Below are positions 8,568 through 16,504 of a DNA stretch of 27,299 nt, in pieces. The stretch spans positions 1 to 27,299 of the forward strand of contig JARRRL010000029.1 in NCBI GenBank assembly GCA_037380725.1, in the 5' to 3' direction. The position numbers were made by a program, and so were the translations under genes. The notes beneath the pieces are model-generated. The model had not been told where the DNA came from. It searched no databases and saw only the letters and a program-made list of their open reading frames with translations. The stretch is from JARRRL01 sp037380725. GTDB lineage: Bacteria; Pseudomonadota; Gammaproteobacteria; Pseudomonadales; JANQJO01. Position 1 is the stretch's first letter. Each line of letters opens with the position of its first letter.

Positions 8568-8612
8568 GGACCCCTTACAACCAGCCATACCCACGCTGGT
8601 CCTACGGGGTCC
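8568..8612. terminator. Two-part hairpin between convergent operons
   Basis: An outer stem GGACCCC/GGGGTCC and an inner stem ACCAGC/GCTGGT are separated by a 5+5 internal loop, with a 9-base apex. On the minus strand it is followed by TTTGTTT, so it could end transcripts of the 9325-8741 gene. On the plus strand it follows the ABC operon but lacks a T run. Probably a shared or bidirectional terminator. Confidence 0.55.
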
Positions 8613-8674
8613 ACTTAACAAAAGTGATATTGCATGCTTTTGTTCTAAACTTTTATTCTATGTGGTTCTTCTAT

Positions 8675-8722
8675 ATACCAGCCAGAAAAATACCAGCTAA
8701 ATATATACCAAATAAATACCAG
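8675..8722. repeat. ATACCA repeat with 15-bp spacing
   Basis: ATACCA starts at 8675, 8690, 8705 and 8716 in an A/T-rich stretch just beyond the stop of the minus-strand basic protein. Three intervals measure 15, 15 and 11 bases. It could be decayed 15-bp tandem repeats or a protein-binding array. Confidence 0.6.
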
Positions 8723-8740
8723 ACTGAAGCAAACGCCTGC

Positions 8741-9325
8741 TCACAGCTTCAAATTTTTCACCACTTCATCATCCCGACGAATATCGCGCAACAAGGTCGT
8801 CCACGGATACGTTTGCAAGCGTTGCAATAATTTTTCCATGCGCTCCGCATAGAGATACAATGGACGATCCGCAGCGTGGTGCAATTTAAGAGCCCGAATT
8901 TTGTTCTCAAATTGTGCTTTGCGCGCAATCACATGCGCTACCGATTCCGCTGCCTTCAGCTCCTTTTTCAGCCATTGATGATCCGGATCATCCGGCAACT
9001 TTTTTTGCGGCGCTTTTCTGCGCAATCCGCCAGCATTTTTATGACCGCGAGCTGCTCGAGCCGGAGCACCAGCACCGGCATGTCGTCGACGTCGTTCGGT
9101 CGATTTATCACCCGACTTTTCACCATCAGCCGCATCACGATCATTGGATTTGGGTGTTACTACATAACGTCCACCCGAACGTTTACGATCCGATCGAAGC
9201 GTTGATGCGGAATCGGAAGCATTGGCGTCCGATTTGTGGGCTGATTCGCCTCGTTTAGGCAGAGTCAATTTACCGGTGGGCGCCAAAGGCGCTGAATCGT
9301 GATGTGGCTCATTTTCTTCGGCCAT
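8741..9325 (-). CDS. Unrecognised basic protein, disordered N-terminus and helical C-terminus
   Basis: A 194-residue protein I cannot assign to a family. The first 110 residues are rich in Lys, Arg, Ser, Asp and Ala and look disordered, with basic clusters such as ERRRRHAGAG. The last 80 form long amphipathic helices (WLKKELKAAESVAHVIARKAQ onward), probably a coiled coil. Charge and composition would suit RNA or DNA contact, but this is inference. ATG 9325 has AGGG about 9 bases upstream. It follows the TrmB-like gene by 42 bases, and the spacer is a run of AAAC-like repeats. The 3' end leads to the hairpin at 8568-8612. Confidence 0.6.
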   Translation of the reverse strand: MAEENEPHHDSAPLAPTGKLTLPKRGESAHKSDANASDSASTLRSDRKRSGGRYVVTPKSNDRDAADGEKSGDKSTERRRRHAGAGAPARAARGHKNAGGLRRKAPQKKLPDDPDHQWLKKELKAAESVAHVIARKAQFENKIRALKLHHAADRPLYLYAERMEKLLQRLQTYPWTTLLRDIRRDDEVVKNLKL

Positions 9326-9367
9326 AACGGGGTATCCCTAAAAACTAAACAAACAAAACAAACAAAA

Positions 9368-10003
9368 CTAGTTAAAATTACAAGATAATTGCCACAATTT
9401 CTGCTCGCTGGCATGATACTTACGCTCAAACGGCGTTGCGCTCACACCACGAATTCGCCATGCCGCCATCACGGGATCACAACCCCACCATCTCAAGGCC
9501 CACGCAAACTCTTCCAAATACCACTCACAATTAGACCTCACGACAAGCCGACGTTGCAAACGAATTAACGCAGCCATCACAGGATTTGCATACCAACGTC
9601 GCTGACGTTGTGAATATTTTGGCCATGGATTTGGATACCACAGGTTGTGGTGCTCAAAGCGCCATGAAGCATGGACAAAAAGCGGCCACAACGCCGAGCA
9701 GTCTGCTCGATACAAGCGGTAATTCGTTACACCCGGCTCAGTATAATGCGGGTGTTTTGCCAATCGATGGCTGGATTTATCCACACCCATAACAAACGCA
9801 TCGGGGTGCTGCTGCGCCCAATGCTTCGTACTCTCACCAACACCACAACAACTGTCTAAATGCAACAGGACGCCACGTTCCGCGCGCCACGCTACATCAA
9901 GCAACATTTGCTGATAAGCTCGCTCAGTGTGAAGCGGCGCTGGCGCCAAGTGATCACTGCGTTGATAGCGACGCACCAAACGACGCAGGGCGGCATTGGC
10001 CAT
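9368..10003 (-). CDS. TrmB-like SAM-dependent methyltransferase (divergent)
   Basis: A 211-residue protein. Motif I is LHLDSCCGVGEST (about 47-59), followed by the motif II acid in GVDKS (73-77) and an acidic motif III RADCSALW (99-106). LWYPNPWPK (121-129) matches the TrmB signature FPDPWPK except that Asp is replaced by Asn, and the late TPFERKY (190-196) corresponds to the TrmB T-x-F-E motif. TrmB makes 7-methylguanosine at position 46 of tRNA. The overall fit is fair, but the changed signature and odd N-terminus suggest a paralogue with a different or altered substrate. ATG 10003 has GGAG 8 bases upstream. Probably co-transcribed with the basic protein downstream. Confidence 0.7.
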   Translation of the reverse strand: MANAALRRLVRRYQRSDHLAPAPLHTERAYQQMLLDVAWRAERGVLLHLDSCCGVGESTKHWAQQHPDAFVMGVDKSSHRLAKHPHYTEPGVTNYRLYRADCSALWPLFVHASWRFEHHNLWYPNPWPKYSQRQRRWYANPVMAALIRLQRRLVVRSNCEWYLEEFAWALRWWGCDPVMAAWRIRGVSATPFERKYHASEQKLWQLSCNFN

Positions 10004-10299
10004 GCGGGATTCTCCACGGCATATTCATCGCTTCTTAACGCGCAACGACGACAATCGCGATATTCATGACGAGATCAACAGCCCCCGTCCCGAAAAGCGC
10101 GTATGAAATCACAGTGCTACGGCGTATGCAATGGCTATTTACCCACGACAAACAAGCCCATTGTCCATTCGCCTTTCACTCACACTCTGTTTTCATTTTC
10201 TGTTTTCATTGTCGATCACTCTTTTTGTATTGTACAGCGTGCCAGATCACGTTCGCCGACGCCGGTAAACGGAAAGACTGAACTCAGTCAGATTAATCT

Positions 10300-10950
10300 T
10301 CATTGACCATGACCACACTCTCGCCACCCCACAAAACTACTCAATACTCGAAATATCTTTTCATTAAACGTTTTCCGTTCGTTCTCAAAATCACACACCA
10401 GATCATGGTGCGTCTCCACGCATTCCCCTTGTACCTCAGGCGCTTCCGCTCGCGGCCACAGATCAGTCAGCGTTAGCGACTTTCTTCCCGTATTGGCGAT
10501 AATAAAATCCAACGCAACCGCCAATCCTACGGCATCAAGAACCTGATCGCCACTGATCACTCCTTGACAATCATCGTCTATCTCTTCAAACGTGCAGGCC
10601 AACAACTCGCGCTTCTTTTGACTCAATAATGCACAGCCTGCATCATTCAAATCATCGAACGGATTTTTACGTTCAAAAACGCCGCTCACCTGTCTCGAAC
10701 CCTCATGACCCCATGCAAAACGCGATGTACTCGCTGCCCCCCCTGTACCGGTATTACCCATTTCAGTGCTTCGTTGAAAATCAACGATCCGCACATTTTC
10801 ACCGGACAACACAGCCAAAAACCGCTGGAATCCGTCACGATCCAGTTCACCTTCTCCCGATCGATCCGCTAACTCAAAAGCCTTCAACAATTCATCACAA
10901 ACAGCGTCGATTTGATCTAAAGATACGATTTCCTTTTTATTTTTACTCAT
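10300..10950 (-). CDS. EF-hand-like acidic protein (unrecognised)
   Basis: An acidic protein of about 216 residues from ATG 10950. Two segments look like EF-hand calcium loops: AFELADRSGEGELDRDGFQRFL near residue 25-45, and FEEIDDDCQGVISGDQVL in the middle. Both have the spaced Asp/Asn/Glu and central Gly-x-hydrophobic pattern, although the final acidic position is weak in the second. The rest matches nothing I know. In-frame starts also exist at 10962 and 11007; the longest adds a short hydrophobic stretch (WFVLCF) that is a poor signal peptide. None has a clear ribosome site, so the start is open. Confidence 0.6.
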   Translation of the reverse strand: MSKNKKEIVSLDQIDAVCDELLKAFELADRSGEGELDRDGFQRFLAVLSGENVRIVDFQRSTEMGNTGTGGAASTSRFAWGHEGSRQVSGVFERKNPFDDLNDAGCALLSQKKRELLACTFEEIDDDCQGVISGDQVLDAVGLAVALDFIIANTGRKSLTLTDLWPRAEAPEVQGECVETHHDLVCDFENERKTFNEKIFRVLSSFVGWRECGHGQ

Positions 10951-11544
10951 AAAAATATCCATACTATTCGCACTAGGAGAAAAGCAGAGCACAAACCACA
11001 ATACCATTACTGTACAAAAACGAGCCTCTACTGACGCGTGACGCTCATACTATTACGCCACCGTACACACGGGCTCTTCTCAGTAACGGCCCACTCTCCT
11101 CAACATTCCATAGACCGTTGGCTTAGACTGTTAAACTTACCAACACCCTACAACACTAGGTACATCTATCAGTTGGTGTTGCAACAACCTTACCGTACCC
11201 TCTCAGTATCCACTCACTTCATTAACTTCTCTTTACAAAGTCAGTGGAGTATCAGTCTACCGGTATCAAACCGTAAGCACTGTAACAAAACGTAATTTAT
11301 TTACGAAATGCTTAAACAATAAACAAAAGTGACACATATTTTGATTTATAGAATCAAAACAGTGCTTAATTTATAAAAAAGATTGATTTCTTTTTAGAAT
11401 GGATAGATCAATATTTGGCGCAACCGGTCATGAAACAGCCATCAAAAACCTGAATTGATTTCAAAACGGTGCATTTCAAATACTAACAGACGATAGCGGG
11501 CGACTCGTTCACGATTATTCACACTTTTTACATGAAACCATCTT
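10951..11544. other. Spacer upstream of the EF-hand-like gene
   Basis: About 590 bp, A/T-rich from 11290 on. It contains a perfect 8-bp inverted repeat TTTTGATT/AATCAAAA (11339-11359), a weak AAAAAGA/TCTTTTT hairpin (11376-11395) and one ACTGTAACA (11279). Short frames have no ribosome site or known motif. It should hold the promoter of the EF-hand-like gene and the end of the 11545 gene. Confidence 0.45.
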
Positions 11545-12087
11545 TCACAAAATGGTGTTCGGCGTTTTCAATTCGTCAACGGTCGCTTTAAGTTGCGAGG
11601 GCGAATGCCTTAAGAAGCTCGGTGCCGTCATTTTGCCTTGTAATAATTGTGAACACAGAGCTTCAGAGCTCAACAAAGCTGAACACTGAACCGCATTCAA
11701 TGAGGCATATCGATCAAAAGAAAAAATCCCTTTTTCAATGAGTTTGCGAACTTGAGGTGCACGCAAGGCCTCGTAGTGCTCTTCATTTAGCACCCAATAC
11801 GGGGACACTTTAAGCGCTTGCTCGGGTGTCAATGTGCTTGCGGTTATTTGTGCCAACACCGTCGGTTCCAATAGGTTTAACCACTGATTCTCTGTAACAC
11901 TCTCCAAAAGCGGTCGCGTCACAATACCATCACGTAGCCAAGCGCGTATCGGCGTCATCACCGCTAGGAGCAGATAAACGGGCGACGTCATCAATGATTC
12001 GTCATCACCAGCAGAACGTTGAGATCGAACACCAGGGAAACGCGACGCACGAAGCGGTCGGCGTGAAGGCACAGCACGATCGGACAT
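11545..12087 (-). CDS. Unrecognised helical protein (180 aa)
   Basis: The first 30 residues are basic and probably disordered (PSRRPLRASRFPG). From about 40 to the end the sequence runs in short leucine-rich helical units with recurring patterns such as LTPEQALKVSPYWVL, APQVRKLIEKGIF and LNAVQCSALLS. This suggests a small helical-repeat fold used for protein contact. No catalytic motif and no signal peptide are visible. It lies 46 bases behind the secreted protein gene on the same strand and could share its transcript. Function unknown. Confidence 0.6.
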   Translation of the reverse strand: MSDRAVPSRRPLRASRFPGVRSQRSAGDDESLMTSPVYLLLAVMTPIRAWLRDGIVTRPLLESVTENQWLNLLEPTVLAQITASTLTPEQALKVSPYWVLNEEHYEALRAPQVRKLIEKGIFSFDRYASLNAVQCSALLSSEALCSQLLQGKMTAPSFLRHSPSQLKATVDELKTPNTIL

Positions 12088-12133
12088 AGTTATTTACTCT
12101 ATTTATATCGTTCTTATTATATTGTTGAGCGGT

Positions 12134-12541
12134 TCACATCACTAACTTCGTCTTTGAACGAGTGGGCTTATCGAGGAACGGGTAAAAAAATCTAATCAAT
12201 TCAGCACCACTGCACGACACACACTCACCCGTACCCACAATACGAACCTTCTTATCGGCTTTTTGCAAGATCGCCAATTCTTTCAACTGCTCTTGACCAG
12301 CAATCGTACTGGCGTCAATCGCCCACCAACTTGGCTCACGATGCGCACAACTGGGTACCAATGAACGCTCCCCATTCGAAAACACCAATACGAAGCGGTT
12401 AGTCGTACGCTCAATGGTAACGAGCTCACCCACATCCGAACTGCCAGCATAAGCCAAACTGATCGCACAGGGAGCGAGAGCACTGGTGAACAATAGTCTT
12501 GAAAGAAAACGGATCACAATACGATTACGAGCCACAGTCAC
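12134..12541 (-). CDS. Small secreted protein with two-cysteine C-terminus
   Basis: A 135-residue protein with a clear signal peptide (about 1-32, ending SLAYA before GSSDV). The mature part is about 100 residues: a beta-rich start (RFVLVFSNGE), a cysteine, then WWAIDASTIAGQEQLKELAILQ and KKVRIVGTGECVSCSG. The pair of motifs AIDASTxAGQ and VRIVGTGxC recurs, to my knowledge, in small periplasmic proteins of marine gammaproteobacteria with no known role. The start is GTG 12541; a second GTG two codons in is slightly better placed after AGGTAGG. Probably a disulfide-bonded periplasmic protein. Confidence 0.7.
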   Translation of the reverse strand: MTVARNRIVIRFLSRLLFTSALAPCAISLAYAGSSDVGELVTIERTTNRFVLVFSNGERSLVPSCAHREPSWWAIDASTIAGQEQLKELAILQKADKKVRIVGTGECVSCSGAELIRFFYPFLDKPTRSKTKLVM

Positions 12542-12642
12542 CTACCTGTTTCATCCTGCTTCATTAAAATTAAGAAAGAATGCCACAAAACGCTTACCCT
12601 GTTAAAACCGCAGCCGTGGGTATACCAAGGTGCCTTATAACA

Positions 12643-12717
12643 CTGACAGGAATAACCCTGCCAGGATTAACCATGTCAGGATTAACCATGTCAGGATTAA
12701 CCATGTCACGAATGACA
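12643..12717. repeat. 15-bp tandem repeat in the fabG promoter region (5 copies)
   Basis: Copies ctgacaggaataacc, ctgccaggattaacc, atgtcaggattaacc (twice, identical) and a diverged atgtcacgaatgaca. They lie between the divergent secreted-protein gene and fabG, ending about 86 bp before the fabG start. They could act as a repeated operator or be neutral. Confidence 0.93.
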
Positions 12718-12803
12718 AAGCGTATCATACACAATTTGTTATCCATACGTCTAAAGTATGCTAAATTCGTTTCACCGCAACATCATTAAACACAGGACGT
12801 TGA

Positions 12804-14378
12804 ATGATTGAACTGTACGATGTACTGACGCGTGGTTTATTGGGTAAGCGTTTATTGGGTAAGCGACTACATCGAGCACTCGCCATACCCTATCCTCCTG
12901 CTCCATTGCTACGCCCTTCCGAGCTACTCAGCACGAAACAGGACACCCTCCATGGCCACATCGTCATGGCTGGGTTTACGCACAACCGCTTACTGGACGT
13001 GTGTGCAAAAACCCTCATTCAAGAAAACCCCCGACATAACATCGAACCCCGATTACATTATTACCACGAGAATTTCAATGAGAATTACAACAACAACGAG
13101 CACCAAGACGAAACAGATCTCAATACCATACGTCACTACCAGCAGCTTAAAGTTCAAGCGTTATCGGAGCAGGATTGCTATACAAAAAAGGGGGCTTTTT
13201 CAGGCCTGCTGATCAACGTGGCACACTGGCAAGGTCCCGACAGCTTTTCACGTTTACGGGCACTGACGCACACCTTGATCCCGTTACTCAAACAACGGGG
13301 CAGCGTGGTATTCATTGGAACCCCACACGACAACGTTGACCCACCGCCTTCTCCCTGGCAACAAACGATTCCGCAAGCCTTTCAACACACGCTTACCGTT
13401 TTCACCAAATGTTTGGCGAAAGAATATGGCCACTGTGGCATTACCATTAACCATCTGTCACTCGCTTCGAATGCAGAGTCGGCACTGCCCGAAATTCTGC
13501 GTTTTTTTCTTTCAACTCGATCCGCATACATCACCGGTCAACGTGTAAACATTTACCCGATCCACACGAATCCAAAGCGATGGAGCGATGTGCTGCCGCA
13601 TTTTGGTAAACCACCACAAGCACAAACCGACGCGAACCACAATACGAACAAAGCCCCCCTTGCTCTTATCACAGGCGCAAGCGGCGGCATTGGCCAAGCC
13701 ATCGCACAACGACTGGCTCAAGATCACTACCGACTGATTATCGTGGACCATCCTAAGCAACGTTTTCCGTTGCGCCAGCTCGCAGAACAAACTGGCGGCA
13801 TGGCGCTGACGCTTGATTTATGTCAGGCCAACGCCGCGCGACTCATCAGTGATCGTGTGCATGAATGCGGAGGCAAACTGAACGCTCTGGTGCACAACGC
13901 CGGTATCACACGAGATCGCTTATTTTACAATTTATCCGATTCAGATTGGCGCACCGTCATCTCGACCAACCTCCTCGCTCCGATTACAATTACCGAACAT
14001 TTACTTGAACAACAACAATTGGCTCAGCACGGGCGCATTGTATTGATGTCCTCAGTCATGGCATTATCGGGTCATTCTGGACAGTCCAATTATTGTGTAT
14101 CAAAAGCAGGCTTAATTGGCTTCATGGAAGCAATTGGTCCAACTCTGCGCGCTCAACAAATAACCATTAATGCCATTGCCCCCGGTTATATTGACACGCC
14201 CATGACACGCCGCATCCCCGTACTGTTGCGCGAAATTGCAAAACGCCTAAATGTCTTTGCTCAAATGGGTGCCCCTGAAGACGTCGCCGAAGCAGTCGCA
14301 CTGTGCTGCCATCCTGCCTCGAGCGGTCTGCAACAAAATGTGTTACGCGTGTGCGGCCTCATGCCGCTCGGCGCTTAA
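12804..14378 (+). CDS. fabG: Two-domain 3-oxoacyl-ACP/CoA reductase (high-molecular-weight FabG, FabG4-like)
   Basis: A 524-residue short-chain dehydrogenase. The C-terminal half is a complete ketoreductase: cofactor motif TGASGGIG at 290-297, NAGITRD at 365-371, catalytic Ser417, Tyr430 and Lys434 (YCVSK). The N-terminal half (about 50-265) is a Rossmann-like domain without these motifs, as in HMW FabG proteins that reduce 3-oxoacyl-CoA or ACP. Residues 11-21 hold the duplicated pentad LLGKR-LLGKR from a perfect 15-bp DNA repeat, and a His/Asn/Glu-rich loop at 78-105 is unusual. ATG 12804 follows ACAGGACG. No fatty-acid genes adjoin it. A 190-bp piece of its 3' part is duplicated at 16256. 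Confidence 0.88.
   Translation: MIELYDVLTRGLLGKRLLGKRLHRALAIPYPPAPLLRPSELLSTKQDTLHGHIVMAGFTHNRLLDVCAKTLIQENPRHNIEPRLHYYHENFNENYNNNEHQDETDLNTIRHYQQLKVQALSEQDCYTKKGAFSGLLINVAHWQGPDSFSRLRALTHTLIPLLKQRGSVVFIGTPHDNVDPPPSPWQQTIPQAFQHTLTVFTKCLAKEYGHCGITINHLSLASNAESALPEILRFFLSTRSAYITGQRVNIYPIHTNPKRWSDVLPHFGKPPQAQTDANHNTNKAPLALITGASGGIGQAIAQRLAQDHYRLIIVDHPKQRFPLRQLAEQTGGMALTLDLCQANAARLISDRVHECGGKLNALVHNAGITRDRLFYNLSDSDWRTVISTNLLAPITITEHLLEQQQLAQHGRIVLMSSVMALSGHSGQSNYCVSKAGLIGFMEAIGPTLRAQQITINAIAPGYIDTPMTRRIPVLLREIAKRLNVFAQMGAPEDVAEAVALCCHPASSGLQQNVLRVCGLMPLGA
12835..12864. repeat. Perfect 15-bp duplication in the fabG 5' end
   Basis: gtttattgggtaagc occurs twice head to tail with no mismatch, giving LLGKR-LLGKR. 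The perfect identity suggests a recent event. Confidence 0.93.
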
Positions 14379-16254
14379 CCCTGATCCATCCATCATCACG
14401 CTCATTCAATCAGCTCGTAGTGTTTTACCTTACGTTTATCTTACGATGGGCAGCTTTTTTCCAGCTCGCTTCCAATTGCCGTTGCCGAACGACAACCAAC
14501 AACACCAAACCCAGACATTGCAGCAATCCAGAAACTGGCGAAACAAACAGAGCGCCAGCCAATCCCGGCCCCACATCAATCACTGGTGCATCTACATCCG
14601 CATTATTGGGCTGTTGACCCACAACACCGCCAACACCTGCTGTAGGCGGTGCACCCGCCGCAGTCACAACCAAATTATCAACCCACGCCGCATCCTGACC
14701 AGCGCTATCACTGACGTCTTTCACATAACCGAATGTAAGGTGGTTCTCCCCAGACACTAAATTCACTGTCACATTGGTGTAAGGCACCTCTCCCGAGGCA
14801 TCCACAATTAACTCGTCGTTGTGCAACACCAGCAGTTTATCGTATGTCGCTTCTGAAGAAACACGATACGAAAAACTTGCGGTGCCAGGTCCAGCAACGA
14901 CCGCCGAGGCCACGCTGGCTCCGCCATCTATGATCGCTCCACTTTTCAGCGCCGAGCCCCCTTGCGCCGCCGCATCGGCATCGCTCACCCACACAGGGCC
15001 ATCGCCCGAAAACACTTTCGCGGCAGTCGTATCCAAGGTACTCGCCCCAATCGGCAACTCTGCAAGACCCACAGCAACAATTTCCACCGAAATCGTCGGA
15101 GAAATGGCCGAGTCCAAGTTTGCCGTCACCGTAGCCGTGAGTTCGCCAGCTGTGGTAGCTGTCGCAGACATGGATACTTCGCAGATACTGCCCGCTACAA
15201 TAGGCGCCGCCATACACGCTGAAGCATCAATCGAAAAACTGGCCGCGTTCGGGCCACCGAGCGTCACACCTTGTACCGTAATCGGCGTAGCGCTGTTATT
15301 ACGAATATTAATGACACGCGTCACCGTCGTATTGATACCTGCGTAACCCACGAACGTAGGGCCTTCGAACAACAGGCCATTCACACGCCCATCAATCCAA
15401 TTGGTGTAACTCGCCACACGTGTGTACACACCATATTGCCCTGGTCGCGCACAACCCGCTCCCCAGCTCACCAAACCCCCTTGTGAGAAGCCACCTGCCC
15501 CATCAGAAATAAATATGGGACCACCACTGTCTCGTTGACATGAATCCAGACCCCCTTCGGGAAGACCGGCGCAAATATTTTCGCCTTGAATTATCGTGTG
15601 TACTTCGTACAAATCATTTGGCGTAATGCCCGCACCCTCTGTCAGGGTACCCCAGCCAATCACGCGTAATGGTACGTTTTCCACCACGGTGGTCATCACA
15701 TTCTCATCAGCAAGACCTACGGGCGCTTGAATATCATAAGGCTCTGTCAACTCCAGCAGCGCAATGTCATTAACAAATGCTGGTTCACCCGAATACTGCT
15801 CGTGAATATGAACGCTCTTAACATTTAGCGAGGCCGCATTCGCACTGTTCAACTGATTGACATTCGCAATGACACGCAATCCTGCCGGACTCACGCCATC
15901 GGCAACGCAGTGTGCAGCCGTGAGCACCCACTGATCATTGATCAAGCTACCACCACACGAATGTCGCGACGTGCCATCGGCCAAAACACGTTGCAGAGAA
16001 ATCATCCATGGATAGGTCTGCTGACTGATCGCACCACCAACAATACGCGGCAAAAAACGCTGCATACCCTCATCATTAGCGACAGCTCCAGTCTCAACGT
16101 TTTCAGCCGCCTGTGCAAAACCCATGGCATTCAACAACACAAAGCCCAACGTAGACAAAGCCAAAATACGGACAATTTTTTCGACCATTCTTGTTTTACT
16201 ACCGCGCTTTTCCATCTCGTGATCTCACAATCATTCATTGGTCGCTCAGTGGGG
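13982..16254. repeat. Segmental tandem duplication, block A (fabG 3' end plus trypsin copy 1)
   Basis: This block is repeated at 16256-18407. Similarity starts at gattacaat in fabG and ends at gtcgctcagtgggg upstream of the trypsin start. The two trypsin genes and the fabG piece are collinear in both blocks; block B has lost about 260 bp covering the last part of fabG. Confidence 0.9.
14425..16215 (-). CDS. Secreted trypsin-like protease, degenerate copy
   Basis: A 596-residue protein with signal peptide (about 1-36), activation site PRIVGG, trypsin fold (58-275), a choice-of-anchor-D-like beta domain (about 285-385), a second beta domain (about 395-525) and a hydrophobic C-tail with basic end. 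His102, Asp150 and Ser230 are present with Asp224 in the specificity pocket, but three changes separate it from its neighbour. Gly before the Asp-Ser pair is Arg (CQRDSGG), which removes the oxyanion-hole glycine. A 51-bp in-frame deletion removes 17 residues with one cysteine. The tail motif reads GLAGA in place of GSGGA. The frame is open, so it may be expressed, but normal protease activity is doubtful. It converges on fabG with a 46-bp gap. The ribosome site is weak. Confidence 0.85.
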   Translation of the reverse strand: MEKRGSKTRMVEKIVRILALSTLGFVLLNAMGFAQAAENVETGAVANDEGMQRFLPRIVGGAISQQTYPWMISLQRVLADGTSRHSCGGSLINDQWVLTAAHCVADGVSPAGLRVIANVNQLNSANAASLNVKSVHIHEQYSGEPAFVNDIALLELTEPYDIQAPVGLADENVMTTVVENVPLRVIGWGTLTEGAGITPNDLYEVHTIIQGENICAGLPEGGLDSCQRDSGGPIFISDGAGGFSQGGLVSWGAGCARPGQYGVYTRVASYTNWIDGRVNGLLFEGPTFVGYAGINTTVTRVINIRNNSATPITVQGVTLGGPNAASFSIDASACMAAPIVAGSICEVSMSATATTAGELTATVTANLDSAISPTISVEIVAVGLAELPIGASTLDTTAAKVFSGDGPVWVSDADAAAQGGSALKSGAIIDGGASVASAVVAGPGTASFSYRVSSEATYDKLLVLHNDELIVDASGEVPYTNVTVNLVSGENHLTFGYVKDVSDSAGQDAAWVDNLVVTAAGAPPTAGVGGVVGQQPNNADVDAPVIDVGPGLAGALFVSPVSGLLQCLGLVLLVVVRQRQLEASWKKAAHRKINVR

Positions 16255-16255
16255 T

Positions 16256-16447
16256 AGATTACAATCACCGAACACTTAATTTTGAACAACAACAATTGGC
16301 TCAGCACGAGCGCATTGTACTGATGTCCTCAGTCATGGCATTATCGGGCCATTCCCGGACAGTCCAATTATTGTGTATCAAAAAACAGGATTAATTGGCT
16401 TCATGGAAGCAATTCATCCAACACTCCGCGCTCAACAAATAACTATT
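16256..16447 (+). pseudogene. Duplicated fragment of fabG
   Basis: This matches fabG 13982-14169 (about residues 394-455, including the Ser-Tyr-Lys active-site region) at high identity. It carries a +2 insertion near aacacttaattttg and +1 insertions in ggccattcccgg and tcaaaaaacagg, so the frame is broken. It has no start of its own and ends in unrelated T-rich sequence. It marks the junction of the tandem duplication. Confidence 0.92.
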
Positions 16448-16504
16448 TTTTTCTTTATTTATTTTTCTATACATCTTGTTATACATCGCTTGCTTGTTAT
16501 GGTT

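Noticed and set aside
8741..9325. ProQ/FinO RNA chaperone
   Set aside because: Basic and low in complexity, but the ProQ/FinO core motifs are absent, so no family is given.
14819..15346. 175-codon plus-strand frame opposite trypsin copy 1, with a matching one at 16929-17456
   Set aside because: Both lie antisense to the same part of the two trypsin genes; their likeness comes from the gene duplication and they have no ribosome site or domain.
14425..16215. Calling trypsin copy 1 a pseudogene
   Set aside because: The frame is fully open with signal peptide and triad; loss of activity is likely but not shown, so it is kept as a CDS with a note.
16216..16504. Insertion sequence between the trypsin genes
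   Set aside because: There is no transposase frame or terminal inverted repeats; the content is a fabG fragment plus T-rich DNA.
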